Below, in pieces: positions 23,727 to 30,712 of a DNA stretch of 33,447 nucleotides. Position 1 is the stretch's first letter. Each line of letters opens with the position of its first letter. Made by a program: the position numbers and the translations under genes. The notes under the pieces were generated by a model, which saw only the letters and a list, made by a program, of their open reading frames with translations, was not told the origin of the DNA and searched no databases. The stretch comes from Nitrobacter sp. 62-23 (GTDB lineage Bacteria > Pseudomonadota > Alphaproteobacteria > Rhizobiales > Xanthobacteraceae). The DNA lies in NCBI RefSeq assembly GCF_001897285.1, contig NZ_MKSM01000056.1, positions 1 to 33,447 of the forward strand, given 5' to 3'.

Positions 23727-26700
23727 TTACCCTTCTCCGCTCATCAATGCCGCGTTGCCGCCGGCGGCGGCGGTGTTCACCGTCACGGTCTGTTCGGTCG
23801 CGAAGCGCGCGAGATAATGCGGGCCGCCGGCCTTCGGTCCGGTCCCCGACAGGCCGTGGCCGCCGAACGGCTGAACGCCGACCACCGCTCCGATCATGTT
23901 GCGGTTGACGTAGATGTTGCCGACGTCGAGGCGGTCCACGATCGCTTCCACCGTGTCGTCGATGCGCGAATGGATGCCGAGCGTCAGGCCGTAGCCGGTA
24001 TCGGCGATCGAGCGCAGAACCGCATCGAGACCGGACGCGCGATAGCGCACGACGTGAAGGATCGGTCCGAACACTTCCTCGGTCAGTTGCCGGGCGTTCG
24101 CCAGCTCAAAGATATGCGGCGCGACGAAATTGCCGGACGCGGGCGCTCGCCCAGCGAAATGCACGCGGGCCTCGCGCGTCATGCGCGCGATATGCGTATC
24201 GAGCCGCTTCTTTGCCTCGCGGTCGATCACCCGGCCGACATGGGTGGCGGGATCGGACGGGTCTCCGATCTTCAGTTCGCGCGCGGCTCCCGCGATCGTC
24301 TCGATCATGCGGTCGGCCACGTCTTCCTGTACGAACAGCAGCCGCAACGCCGAACAGCGCTGCCCTGCCGAGCGAAACGCCGAGGTCACGACATCGTCGG
24401 CGACCTGCTCCGGCAACGCGGTGGCGTCGGCGATCATGGCGTTGATGCCGCCGGTCTCGGCGATCAGCGGCACGATGGGGCCGTCCTTGGCGGCGAGCGT
24501 GCGATTGATCGACCGCGCCACCTCTGTCGAACCGGTGAAGACGACGCCGGCGATGTCGCGGTGCGCGACAAGCGCCGCGCCTGTCCGTCCGTCGCCCTGA
24601 AGCAGATGAAGCGCCGTGGGCGGAATGCCGGCCTGGTGCAGCAGGCGCACGGCCTCCGTTGCGACCAGCGGCGTCTGCTCGGCGGGTTTCGCGACCACCG
24701 TGTTTCCCGCCATCAGCGCCGCCGTCACTTGTCCGGTGAAGATCGCCAGCGGAAAATTCCACGGCGAGATCGCGGCAAAAACGCCGCGCCCGCGCAGCTG
24801 CAGCGTGTTGCGCTCGCCGGTCGGCCCGGGCAATGGCTGCGCATTGCCGAACAGCTTGCGGCCCTCCGCGGCGTAGTAGCGGCAGAAGTCGGCCGCCTCG
24901 CGCACTTCGGAGACAGAATCGTCCAGCGTCTTGCCGCCTTCCCGCTGCAGCAGCGCGATGAAATGCGCCGATCGCTGCTCCAGCAAATCGGCTGCGCGTT
25001 CCAGGGCGGCTGCCCTTGCCGCAGCCGGCGTACGGCTCCACGCGGGAAAACCATCGCGCGCCGCTACAACTGTGCGGTTCACGTCCTCCGGCGCGTCCTG
25101 CCGCGCCGTGACGGTAGGTGTCTTTTCCGCCGCAACGTCGGCAACCAGCCGGTTCAGCGCCGCGCGCTCGCCGAATTCGATGCCGCGCGAATTCACCCGC
25201 TCGGGTTGGAGCAGATCTCGCGGCAGCGGGATCGTCGTGTTCGCCGCGCCGTCGGCATTGCCGACGATCTCGGCGGGCCGGCGAAGCAGCACGTCCGCCG
25301 GCACACCGGGATCGGAGGCCATTGCGACGAATGACGAGTTCGCACCGTTTTCGAGCAGGCGCCGCACCAGATAAGCGAGCAGGTCGCGGTGACTGCCGAC
25401 CGGCGCATAGATGCGACAGGGGATGCCCGGGCGATCCTTCGCGAGTTGCGCGTAAAGCGCTTCGCCCATGCCGTGCAGGCGCTGGAATTCATATCCCTCG
25501 TCGCCCTCGGTCAGATCAAGAAGCGTGGCGACGGTGAGGGCGTTGTGGGTCGCGAATTGCGGAAAAATCCGCGGCCGCAGCGCCAGCAGTTGCTTCGCGC
25601 AGGCGATGTAGTTCAGGTCGGTCATCGCCTTGCGGGTGAACACGGGATAGCCGTCAAGCCCGCGTTCCTGCGCTCGCTTGATCTCGGTGTCCCAATAAGC
25701 GCCTTTCACCAGGCGGACCATCATCCGCCGGTTCAGGCGTCGTGCAAGATCATCGATATAGTCGATCACCGCCGAGGCGCGCTTCTGATAGGCCTGGATG
25801 GCGAGGCCGAAGCCGCTCCAGCCGGAGAGCGAGGTCGCCGCGGCGACAGCGGCGATCACGTCGAGCGATAATTCCAGCCGGTCGGCTTCCTCCGCATCGA
25901 CCGTGAAGTTGAGATCGCGCGCCTTGGCGCGCGCGGCGAGATCGACAACGCGCGGCACTAATTCGGTCATCACTCGCGCACGGCTCACCGCCTCGAAGCG
26001 CGGATGCAGCGCCGATAGCTTGACGGAAATGCCGGGGCGGTCGGGCAGGGGGTTGGCGCCGGCGCGCTCGCCGATCGCCTTGATCGCGGCGGCGTAGGAG
26101 TTGAAATAGCGCTCTGCATCCGCTTTGGTGCGCGCGCCTTCGCCGAGCATGTCGAAGGAGTAGCGGGCGTGACCGGCCGAGTGTGCGTGTGCGCGCGCCA
26201 GCGCCGCCTCGATGGTCTCGCCGAGCACGAAATGGTTGCCCATCAGCCGCATCGCCTGTCGCGTCGCCGCTCGTACCGCCGGAACGCCGATCCGCTTGGC
26301 GAGCCGACCGATCGTCCCCTGCGGCGTCTCGCCTGGCTGGATGACGAGCGCGGACAGCCCGAGCGCCCAGGCGGATGCGTTGACAAGGAATGCGCTGGAC
26401 CTGGTCTCGTGATGGATGAAGTCGCCTTGTCCGAGCTTGTCCTCGATGAACCGGTCCGCTGTTTCGGCATCGGGCACGCGCAGCAGCGCTTCGGCGAGCA
26501 CCATCAGCGCGAGGCCTTCCTTGGTCGACAGTGAAAATTCGCGCAGCATGTCTTCGACGCCGCCGAGCGGATCGTCGTTCCGCCGGATGGCGTCGATCAG
26601 GCCGCGCGCGGTGCGATCGATCCGCGCCTCCCGTTCAGGCGTCAGCTGCGCCTCGGCCAGCATCCGCTTCGCCATTGCCCTGTCGTCTGGCGCATAGGGA

Positions 26701-26732
26701 GACGAAAACGGCGGTGGAAGCTGGGACGACAT
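23727..26732 (-). CDS. putA: Bifunctional proline dehydrogenase / L-glutamate gamma-semialdehyde dehydrogenase
   Basis: This 1001-residue enzyme oxidises proline to glutamate in two steps with a channelled intermediate. The N-terminal half (to about 470) is the FAD-binding proline dehydrogenase barrel, with FDMLGEGARTKADAERYF, LVKGAYWDTEIKRAQERGL and RIYAPVGSHRDLLAYLVRR. The C-terminal half (about 500-985) is the NAD-dependent aldehyde dehydrogenase: ISPWNFPLAIFTGQ, VVFTGSTEVARSINR, IAETGGINAMIAD (general-base Glu) and SAGQRCSALRLL with the catalytic Cys793. No N-terminal ribbon-helix-helix domain is present, so this is the short PutA type like the crystallised Bradyrhizobium enzyme of about 1000 residues. 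It therefore cannot autoregulate. The start has GAGGAA just upstream. No Lrp/PutR gene is adjacent; the divergent region carries the second composite repeat. Confidence 0.97.
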   Translation of the reverse strand: MSSQLPPPFSSPYAPDDRAMAKRMLAEAQLTPEREARIDRTARGLIDAIRRNDDPLGGVEDMLREFSLSTKEGLALMVLAEALLRVPDAETADRFIEDKLGQGDFIHHETRSSAFLVNASAWALGLSALVIQPGETPQGTIGRLAKRIGVPAVRAATRQAMRLMGNHFVLGETIEAALARAHAHSAGHARYSFDMLGEGARTKADAERYFNSYAAAIKAIGERAGANPLPDRPGISVKLSALHPRFEAVSRARVMTELVPRVVDLAARAKARDLNFTVDAEEADRLELSLDVIAAVAAATSLSGWSGFGLAIQAYQKRASAVIDYIDDLARRLNRRMMVRLVKGAYWDTEIKRAQERGLDGYPVFTRKAMTDLNYIACAKQLLALRPRIFPQFATHNALTVATLLDLTEGDEGYEFQRLHGMGEALYAQLAKDRPGIPCRIYAPVGSHRDLLAYLVRRLLENGANSSFVAMASDPGVPADVLLRRPAEIVGNADGAANTTIPLPRDLLQPERVNSRGIEFGERAALNRLVADVAAEKTPTVTARQDAPEDVNRTVVAARDGFPAWSRTPAAARAAALERAADLLEQRSAHFIALLQREGGKTLDDSVSEVREAADFCRYYAAEGRKLFGNAQPLPGPTGERNTLQLRGRGVFAAISPWNFPLAIFTGQVTAALMAGNTVVAKPAEQTPLVATEAVRLLHQAGIPPTALHLLQGDGRTGAALVAHRDIAGVVFTGSTEVARSINRTLAAKDGPIVPLIAETGGINAMIADATALPEQVADDVVTSAFRSAGQRCSALRLLFVQEDVADRMIETIAGAARELKIGDPSDPATHVGRVIDREAKKRLDTHIARMTREARVHFAGRAPASGNFVAPHIFELANARQLTEEVFGPILHVVRYRASGLDAVLRSIADTGYGLTLGIHSRIDDTVEAIVDRLDVGNIYVNRNMIGAVVGVQPFGGHGLSGTGPKAGGPHYLARFATEQTVTVNTAAAGGNAALMSGEG

Positions 26733-26764
26733 CGGCTATTCCTCGGCCTTCCGCAAAACTGCCG

Positions 26765-26934
26765 CTAGTGGAGTGAATTTGACATTCGCTACCCACTTTG
26801 CAGCGAACCTGTCAGGCGAATGTCAAATTCAAAACTCCACTAGAAACCTGATAGTTGCTAGTGGTCCTTTGATTCTAACATTTGCAAGGACTCCCTACGG
26901 CAACGGGATGCAAATGTTAGAATTGGACCACTAG
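26765..26934 (+). repeat. Composite palindromic repeat, copy 2
   Basis: This 170-bp element matches 3698-3866 in the same orientation. Unit A (26765-26843) differs from copy 1 at two positions only, and the 14-bp linker (26844-26857) is identical. Unit B (26858-26934) differs mainly in its central loop and at one arm position. It lies between the divergent putA and 27072 genes, 33 bp upstream of the putA start, unlike copy 1, which lies between convergent genes. The rest of this 339-bp gap (26935-27071) shows no other clear element. Flanking bases of the two copies share no obvious target duplication outside CTAG. Confidence 0.93.
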
Positions 26935-27071
26935 ATTATTTGGGCCGTCCGCGCGCGGCACGAATCTGACATGCTGTTGCGGTCGCGCGACCCTTTCTCC
27001 AACTGAACAAGCTAAGCTCGATCCGGCATGGAGCCAATGGGACGACTGTGCCCGTGAATGCATGAGGCGTG

Positions 27072-27740
27072 ATGGCGAGCTTTCCAAATCGGCGAACCGG
27101 CGGATCGCGCGCGTGCCGCGTCCCGTGGCTGTTTGCGGCGGCGGCGACGCTGCTCGCAACCCAAGCTGTGGACGACCCTGCCGTGGCGGCTGAACTCAGC
27201 CCCGGCATCGCGCAGCTCTACACCTCCGTTTCGATCTATCCGCCGAGCGCGAAATCCATGACGGTCTGCTACGGCTTCGTCTGCCGTCGCCGGGAGCCTC
27301 TCGATTTCACGTCTGCCGATCGTGGCGCGCTGACACGGATTCTGGCGGCAGGCCGGTCGTCGGCTGCCGCGGAGCGTCGGGCGGTTCAAAAGGCGGTTGT
27401 CTGGTTCGATCGCCGCATGGGACCGGTGCTCGGAACAGACAAGCGGGTGGCGCGGGCCGATTTCCGCGCCGGCGACGACAGCCACAACTTCGATTGCTGG
27501 GACACCACGCGCAACGTCACCAGCCTGTTGCTGGTTTTGCAGGACTGGGGATTATTCAAATATCACACCGTGGGGAATCCGCATTATCGCGGCAATACGC
27601 TCGCGCTGCAAACTCCACACAATACAGCGGTGCTGGTCGAGCGCGCCACGCATGCGGAATGGGTCGTCGACATGTGGCCACGGGGCTACGCGCAACTGCC
27701 CGACGTCATGCTCCTGGATCGATGGATCAAGGAAAATTGA
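27072..27740 (+). CDS. Secreted protein with possible transglutaminase-like Cys-His-Asp triad
   Basis: This protein has 222 residues from ATG 27072; the GTG just before (27069) is an alternative. An export signal is followed by the mature region near AVAAELSPG (about residue 40). The most ordered part is SHNFDCWDTTRNVTSLLLVL (about 137-156), TPHNTAVLVE (181-190) and AEWVVDMWPRGY (about 195-206). The order Cys142, His183, Asp200, with the Cys at a helix start and the His and Asp on strands, is that of transglutaminase-like or NlpC-like cysteine hydrolases. I do not recognise a named family, so this is a hypothesis. Cys66 and Cys71 (VCYGFVC) could form a disulfide. It stands alone, divergent from putA and convergent with the cold-shock gene, with a terminator candidate at 27862-27888. 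Confidence 0.72.
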   Translation: MASFPNRRTGGSRACRVPWLFAAAATLLATQAVDDPAVAAELSPGIAQLYTSVSIYPPSAKSMTVCYGFVCRRREPLDFTSADRGALTRILAAGRSSAAAERRAVQKAVVWFDRRMGPVLGTDKRVARADFRAGDDSHNFDCWDTTRNVTSLLLVLQDWGLFKYHTVGNPHYRGNTLALQTPHNTAVLVERATHAEWVVDMWPRGYAQLPDVMLLDRWIKEN

Positions 27741-27861
27741 TCGACGCGATGCCGCGCGATCGCCAGCTTGGCTGGCCGATTTTCGTCGCCGGCGGATCGA
27801 GTCTGCGCCGATGGCGTAGACCGGATTGCGTCGGCGGAGCCGATGTCGTTTGCCGCGGAGT

Positions 27862-27888
27862 GCGTCCCATGGTCGGGACGCGACTTTT
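27862..27888 (+). terminator. Candidate intrinsic terminator after the 27072 gene
   Basis: GCGTCCC (27862-27868) and GGGACGC (27875-27881) form a perfect 7-bp stem with a six-base loop, followed by GACTTTT. It lies 122 bp after the stop of the plus-strand gene and 28 bp beyond the end of the convergent cold-shock gene. The T-run is short, so strength is uncertain. Confidence 0.45.
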
Positions 27889-27915
27889 CCGGGGCGTGAG
27901 GATCGCGTCGTCGCG

Positions 27916-28116
27916 TCAAACCTTGAGGTTTTCGGCCGAGGTTTTGCCGCGGTTGGCGACTTCCTCGAATTCAACCGTCTGACCTTCGTTCAGCGTGGAA
28001 AGACCCGCTTTTTCGACGGCCGAAATATGGACGAATACATCCTTGCCGCCACCAGCCGGCTGAATGAATCCGTAACCTTTGGTCGGGTTGAACCACTTCA
28101 CAGTACCCTTAGCCAT
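27916..28116 (-). CDS. Cold-shock domain protein (CspA family)
   Basis: This is a 66-residue single-domain RNA/ssDNA-binding protein. The ATG at 28116 gives the canonical start [18 protein letters not shown]; the frame runs further upstream but only through 5' UTR. RNP1 (KGYGFIQP, about 14-21) and RNP2 (VFVHIS, about 28-33) are intact, and the ending [20 protein letters not shown] is typical of alphaproteobacterial CspA proteins. GGAG lies upstream of the ATG. It probably acts as an RNA chaperone in cold or stationary phase. The region upstream has a potential hairpin (28145-28176) and a perfect dyad (28210-28233), so a structured leader is likely. Confidence 0.96.
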   Translation of the reverse strand: MAKGTVKWFNPTKGYGFIQPAGGGKDVFVHISAVEKAGLSTLNEGQTVEFEEVANRGKTSAENLKV

Positions 28117-28144
28117 TCCCAAGTCTCCGCAGAATTGAAATAGT

Positions 28145-28176
28145 CGTCGGCCCCCCGGAAACCGGCTCGTCCGACG
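28145..28176 (-). promoter_or_regulatory. Possible leader hairpin of the cold-shock gene
   Basis: CGTCGG (28145-28150) and CCGACG (28171-28176) can pair and enclose an inner CCGG/CCGG stem. It lies 29-60 bases before the cold-shock start codon, in what should be the 5' UTR. Cold-shock mRNAs often have structured leaders that change with temperature; this is only a structural candidate. Confidence 0.35.
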
Positions 28177-28209
28177 GTGGACAAGATACGCGGTCTCGGC
28201 CCGGCTTGG

Positions 28210-28233
28210 TAGTTCAAACACAAGGTTGAACTA
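28210..28233. promoter_or_regulatory. Perfect 8-bp-arm dyad upstream of the cold-shock gene
   Basis: TAGTTCAA and TTGAACTA flank an 8-bp spacer, giving a 24-bp operator-like dyad 94-117 bp upstream of the start codon. On the minus strand it contains GATAGTTCAACCTT, a 14-mer also found at 21956-21969 just before the GTG start at 21986. No known regulator is suggested by the sequence. Confidence 0.5.
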
Positions 28234-28285
28234 TCTGAACCAACTCTATCCGGAGACGGTGCAATTTTGCCACAATCCTGGGAAT

Positions 28286-28309
28286 TTCCTCGCCGGGGAC
28301 GGCGAGGAA
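28286..28309. terminator. Hairpin between sorB and the cold-shock promoter
   Basis: TTCCTCGCC and GGCGAGGAA form a perfect 9-bp stem around a six-base loop (GGGGAC). It lies 56 bp beyond the sorB stop. No T-tract follows on the minus strand, so it may be a weak or factor-assisted terminator, or simply protect the 3' end of the sorAB message. Confidence 0.38.
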
Positions 28310-28364
28310 GCGGTGATCTGACAGCCGAATCCCCCGGATCTCCGTGGAATGCGGTTCCCGAGGA

Positions 28365-28697
28365 TCAATAAGTTGCGGTCAGATAATCGACGATCTTGCC
28401 GACATCGGCCTCGGCGATCGGCGCGCCATACACCTTGATCATCTTGTTCACCTCCGCCTGCCAGAAATCCTTCTTGAATTTCGGGCCGCGCGGCTGGGTC
28501 TGGACGTAATCCGCCGAGTGACAGGCCGTGCAGTTGGCCTTCACCACGTCGAGATTGGGGCCCGGCTTGAATTCCACGGCCCTGTCCGGAAGCTTGTAGG
28601 AAATCGGCTTGGCGCCGGCGGTGGTAGGAGCGAAAGCGCCGCTCGCGGCGGCCAGCCCGATGATGGTTGCGAGCGCAAGGAGAACTGGACGCGTCAT
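28365..28697 (-). CDS. sorB: Periplasmic c-type cytochrome, sulfite dehydrogenase subunit (SorB-like)
   Basis: This protein has 110 residues. The ATG at 28697 follows GGGAGG and opens a signal peptide (LLALATIIGLAAASGAFA), so the longer open frame is rejected. One heme motif is present, CTACH at residues 56-60 in VVKANCTACHSADYVQTQPRG-like context, and Met86 (NKMIKVYG) is the likely sixth ligand. The length and the pairing with a molybdenum sulfite oxidase 11 bp upstream match SorB, which takes electrons from sulfite oxidation and passes them to a downstream cytochrome. It is the second gene of the sorAB operon. The symbol rests on this context as well as on sequence. Confidence 0.87.
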   Translation of the reverse strand: MTRPVLLALATIIGLAAASGAFAPTTAGAKPISYKLPDRAVEFKPGPNLDVVKANCTACHSADYVQTQPRGPKFKKDFWQAEVNKMIKVYGAPIAEADVGKIVDYLTATY

Positions 28698-28708
28698 GAA
28701 CACCTCCC

Positions 28709-29917
28709 TCAGGCCGCCGTCACGTGGACGGTCTCGATGACGTTGCGCATGTAACCGGCCGGATTCCATGTGGCCTCAGACGGCTGCACCTGGCCGCCGT
28801 TGCTGGTCGCGCGCACCTTCAGTTCGTGCGGACCGGCGGTGAGCTTGACCGGAATCTTCCATTCGCGGAACGAGTATTTGCCGTAGTCGCGGCCGAGCCG
28901 CGCGGTCTTCCAGGTCTTGCCGCCGTCGATCGATACCTCGACCTTCTTGATCCCGGTGCCGCCGTCGAATGCGATCCCCTTCAGAAGCTTGCCGCCGATT
29001 CCGACTTTCGCGCCGTCGGCGACATTGGTGATGAAGGAGCGGACGTTGAACCTGTTGATGGGAACCGTCGCCTTCGGCGCCGTGCCCGGCTCAACGCAGG
29101 CACAGGCATCGTCCGGAATGCGGTAGGCCGTCTTCATCCAGAAATTGTCGTAGATGCTGTCGATGACGGTGATCTCGTTGAGATGCTTGACCCAGTAGGT
29201 ACCGTAATATCCGGGAACGACGAGCCGGAGCGGAAAGCCGTTCAAAAACGGCAAATCCTGTCCGTTCATGAGATAGGCCAGCATGACCTCACCATCACGT
29301 GCGTGGTCGATGTCCAGCGCCTTGGCGAAATCCGGCGTCTTGTCGCTGACGGGGCCGTCCATGCCGCCGAACACCACCTGTTTCGCGCCCTGCTGCACGC
29401 CGGCCTGATCGAGCACGGTCTTGAGCGGCACGCCGCGCCAGCGCGCATTCCCCATCGCGCCGTTGCCGAGCTGGCCGCCGGCGACGCGCGGGTTGAAGAA
29501 CCCACGGCTGTTGCCCGAGCATTGATTGACGGCGACGATCTCCGTCGCCTTCATCTTTTTAATGTCCTTGAGCGACAGCTTGAGCGGATGATCGACCTTG
29601 CCCTTGATCTCCAGCGTGAACGTGTCGGGATCGACGTTGAGCGGAAGATCGGCGAGGTGATAGCGGACAAAGAAGGCGTCGTTCGGCGTGATCGGGCCTT
29701 CGTTGAAAACCGAGAACGGCGTTTCGAGTTGCGGCGGGCGGCTTGTCTGGCCGATCATCAGACGTTTCTGCGGATATTTCACCAGCGGACGTTCGCCGTT
29801 GTCGAACGGCAGGGTCACGCTGTCGAGCGCGAAAGCCTTGAAAGGGGTCAGGCTGGCGGTTGCGCCGAGCGCCAGTCCGGCGCCGACGCGTTTCAGCATC
29901 TCTCGTCTGTCGAGCAT
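28709..29917 (-). CDS. sorA: Molybdenum-cofactor sulfite dehydrogenase (SorA-like)
   Basis: This 402-residue periplasmic enzyme oxidises sulfite to sulfate. The ATG at 29917 follows GGAGGA closely and gives a Tat-type signal: LDRREMLKRVGAG with the twin Arg, then a hydrophobic stretch to AFA at about 30. The oxidoreductase domain carries VAVNQCSGNSRGFF (128-141) with the molybdenum-ligating Cys133. VPGYYGTYWVKHLNEI and a C-terminal Mo-co dimerisation domain (IKKVEVSIDGGKTWKTARLG, about 305-330) follow. The order sorA-sorB with an 11-bp gap supports SorAB over SoxC, which would sit in a sox cluster. It depends on molybdate supply, which links it to the ModE/Mo-box genes in the window, though no Mo-box is visible in its own upstream region. 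Confidence 0.92.
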   Translation of the reverse strand: MLDRREMLKRVGAGLALGATASLTPFKAFALDSVTLPFDNGERPLVKYPQKRLMIGQTSRPPQLETPFSVFNEGPITPNDAFFVRYHLADLPLNVDPDTFTLEIKGKVDHPLKLSLKDIKKMKATEIVAVNQCSGNSRGFFNPRVAGGQLGNGAMGNARWRGVPLKTVLDQAGVQQGAKQVVFGGMDGPVSDKTPDFAKALDIDHARDGEVMLAYLMNGQDLPFLNGFPLRLVVPGYYGTYWVKHLNEITVIDSIYDNFWMKTAYRIPDDACACVEPGTAPKATVPINRFNVRSFITNVADGAKVGIGGKLLKGIAFDGGTGIKKVEVSIDGGKTWKTARLGRDYGKYSFREWKIPVKLTAGPHELKVRATSNGGQVQPSEATWNPAGYMRNVIETVHVTAA

Positions 29918-30080
29918 GGCTTCCTCCGAAGCTTCACCGTCGAGGCCCGTCATCACGGGTCATCGATCTGCAAGTCTCGCACCGTCAGATCGCAAGTCAA
30001 TTGATGCTTTCGAGTGAGAGGACGCCAAATCGATTGCTTGCCCGCCTTCCGCGCGGGCAGATGATACCGCCGCCGACACG

Positions 30081-30112
30081 AAAGACCCCGGCTGCCGGGC
30101 AGCCGGGGTTTT
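30081..30112. terminator. Bidirectional intrinsic terminator
   Basis: A perfect 10-bp GC-rich stem, CCCCGGCTGC (30086-30095) and GCAGCCGGGG (30099-30108), encloses a three-base loop. It is followed by TTTT on the plus strand and TCTTTC on the minus strand. It lies 24 bp after the end of the His-rich gene, which it should terminate. It may also insulate sorAB from upstream transcription. This is the clearest terminator in the window. Confidence 0.85.
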
Positions 30113-30131
30113 GACTGAGTTAAAAAGCGGA

Positions 30132-30380
30132 TCAGTCGCAGACGTTGATGGTGCGCAGACGAAAGCCGAAGGGGGTCGGCACGCGCCGCACGACATAGCA
30201 GCCCTCGTCATAGCCGCCGACATAGGCGACGCCGAAGCCATGGCCGTAATGATGACCGAAATGACCAAAGTGGTGGTGGTGATGCCCGCCCCAACCGTGC
30301 GCGGAAGCGGCTGAGGACGCCAGCGCCATCGCACCGAGGGAAGCAGCGGCAACAAGTCCGAGAGCAAGTTTACGAGACAT
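30132..30380 (-). CDS. Small secreted His/Gly-rich protein
   Basis: This protein has 82 residues. The ATG at 30380 is preferred because AAGGAG lies 7 bp upstream and a signal peptide follows at once (LALGLVAAASLGAMALASSA, then ASA|HG). The mature N-terminus is extremely His/Gly-rich (HGWGGHHHHHFGHFGHHYGH, about 28-47), then a short conserved-looking domain, YDEGCYVVRRVPTPFGFRLR, with two Cys (61 and 81) that could pair. Such peptides are frequent in Bradyrhizobium relatives and their function is unknown. Metal binding (Zn, Cu or Ni) through the histidines is reasonable inference. A strong terminator follows at 30081-30112. Confidence 0.82.
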   Translation of the reverse strand: MSRKLALGLVAAASLGAMALASSAASAHGWGGHHHHHFGHFGHHYGHGFGVAYVGGYDEGCYVVRRVPTPFGFRLRTINVCD

Positions 30381-30712
30381 GAACATTCTCCTTAAATGAA
30401 GCGCGTGATGCGCAGGTTTCGATTTCAATTCGCGTTCTAAATTTCCGTTTTGCGGGCTCTTGCGTGCCCGTCGCAGGTTCGTCGCATGCTTTCAAAATGC
30501 GGTTCGAAGAATCCGGCGAAGTAAAACCGACAATTTTCTGAATGGGCGTTCAGACAAGCGGGAGTTTGGCCGGATGGGTGTGCGAAATCTCACACAGCGC
30601 GAACGCGTCCGGAAAATATGGGCGAACCGTGCGGCGCGCCAAGCCTGCCGCGGTGCCGGATTGACAGCGGAAGCCGAGTGGTCAAAAACCCGAGAAAGCT
30701 GTCCGGAGAGCC
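30381..30712. other. 332-bp intergenic region before the GT39 gene
   Basis: This gap lies between divergent genes and should contain both promoters. No gene is convincing. A CRP/FNR-like dyad, TGTGCGAAATCTCACA (30579-30594), is visible but has only one good half site. The rest shows no repeat or terminator. Confidence 0.45.

Noticed and set aside
23817-25334. Long plus-strand open frame opposite putA
   Set aside because: PutA motifs and catalytic residues are intact on the other strand. The opposite frame is low-complexity, Arg/His-rich and has no domain signal.
30579-30594. CRP/FNR-like palindrome TGTGCGAAATCTCACA
   Set aside because: Only the right half (TCACA) is a good match. The left half has TGTGC, and no promoter evidence supports it.
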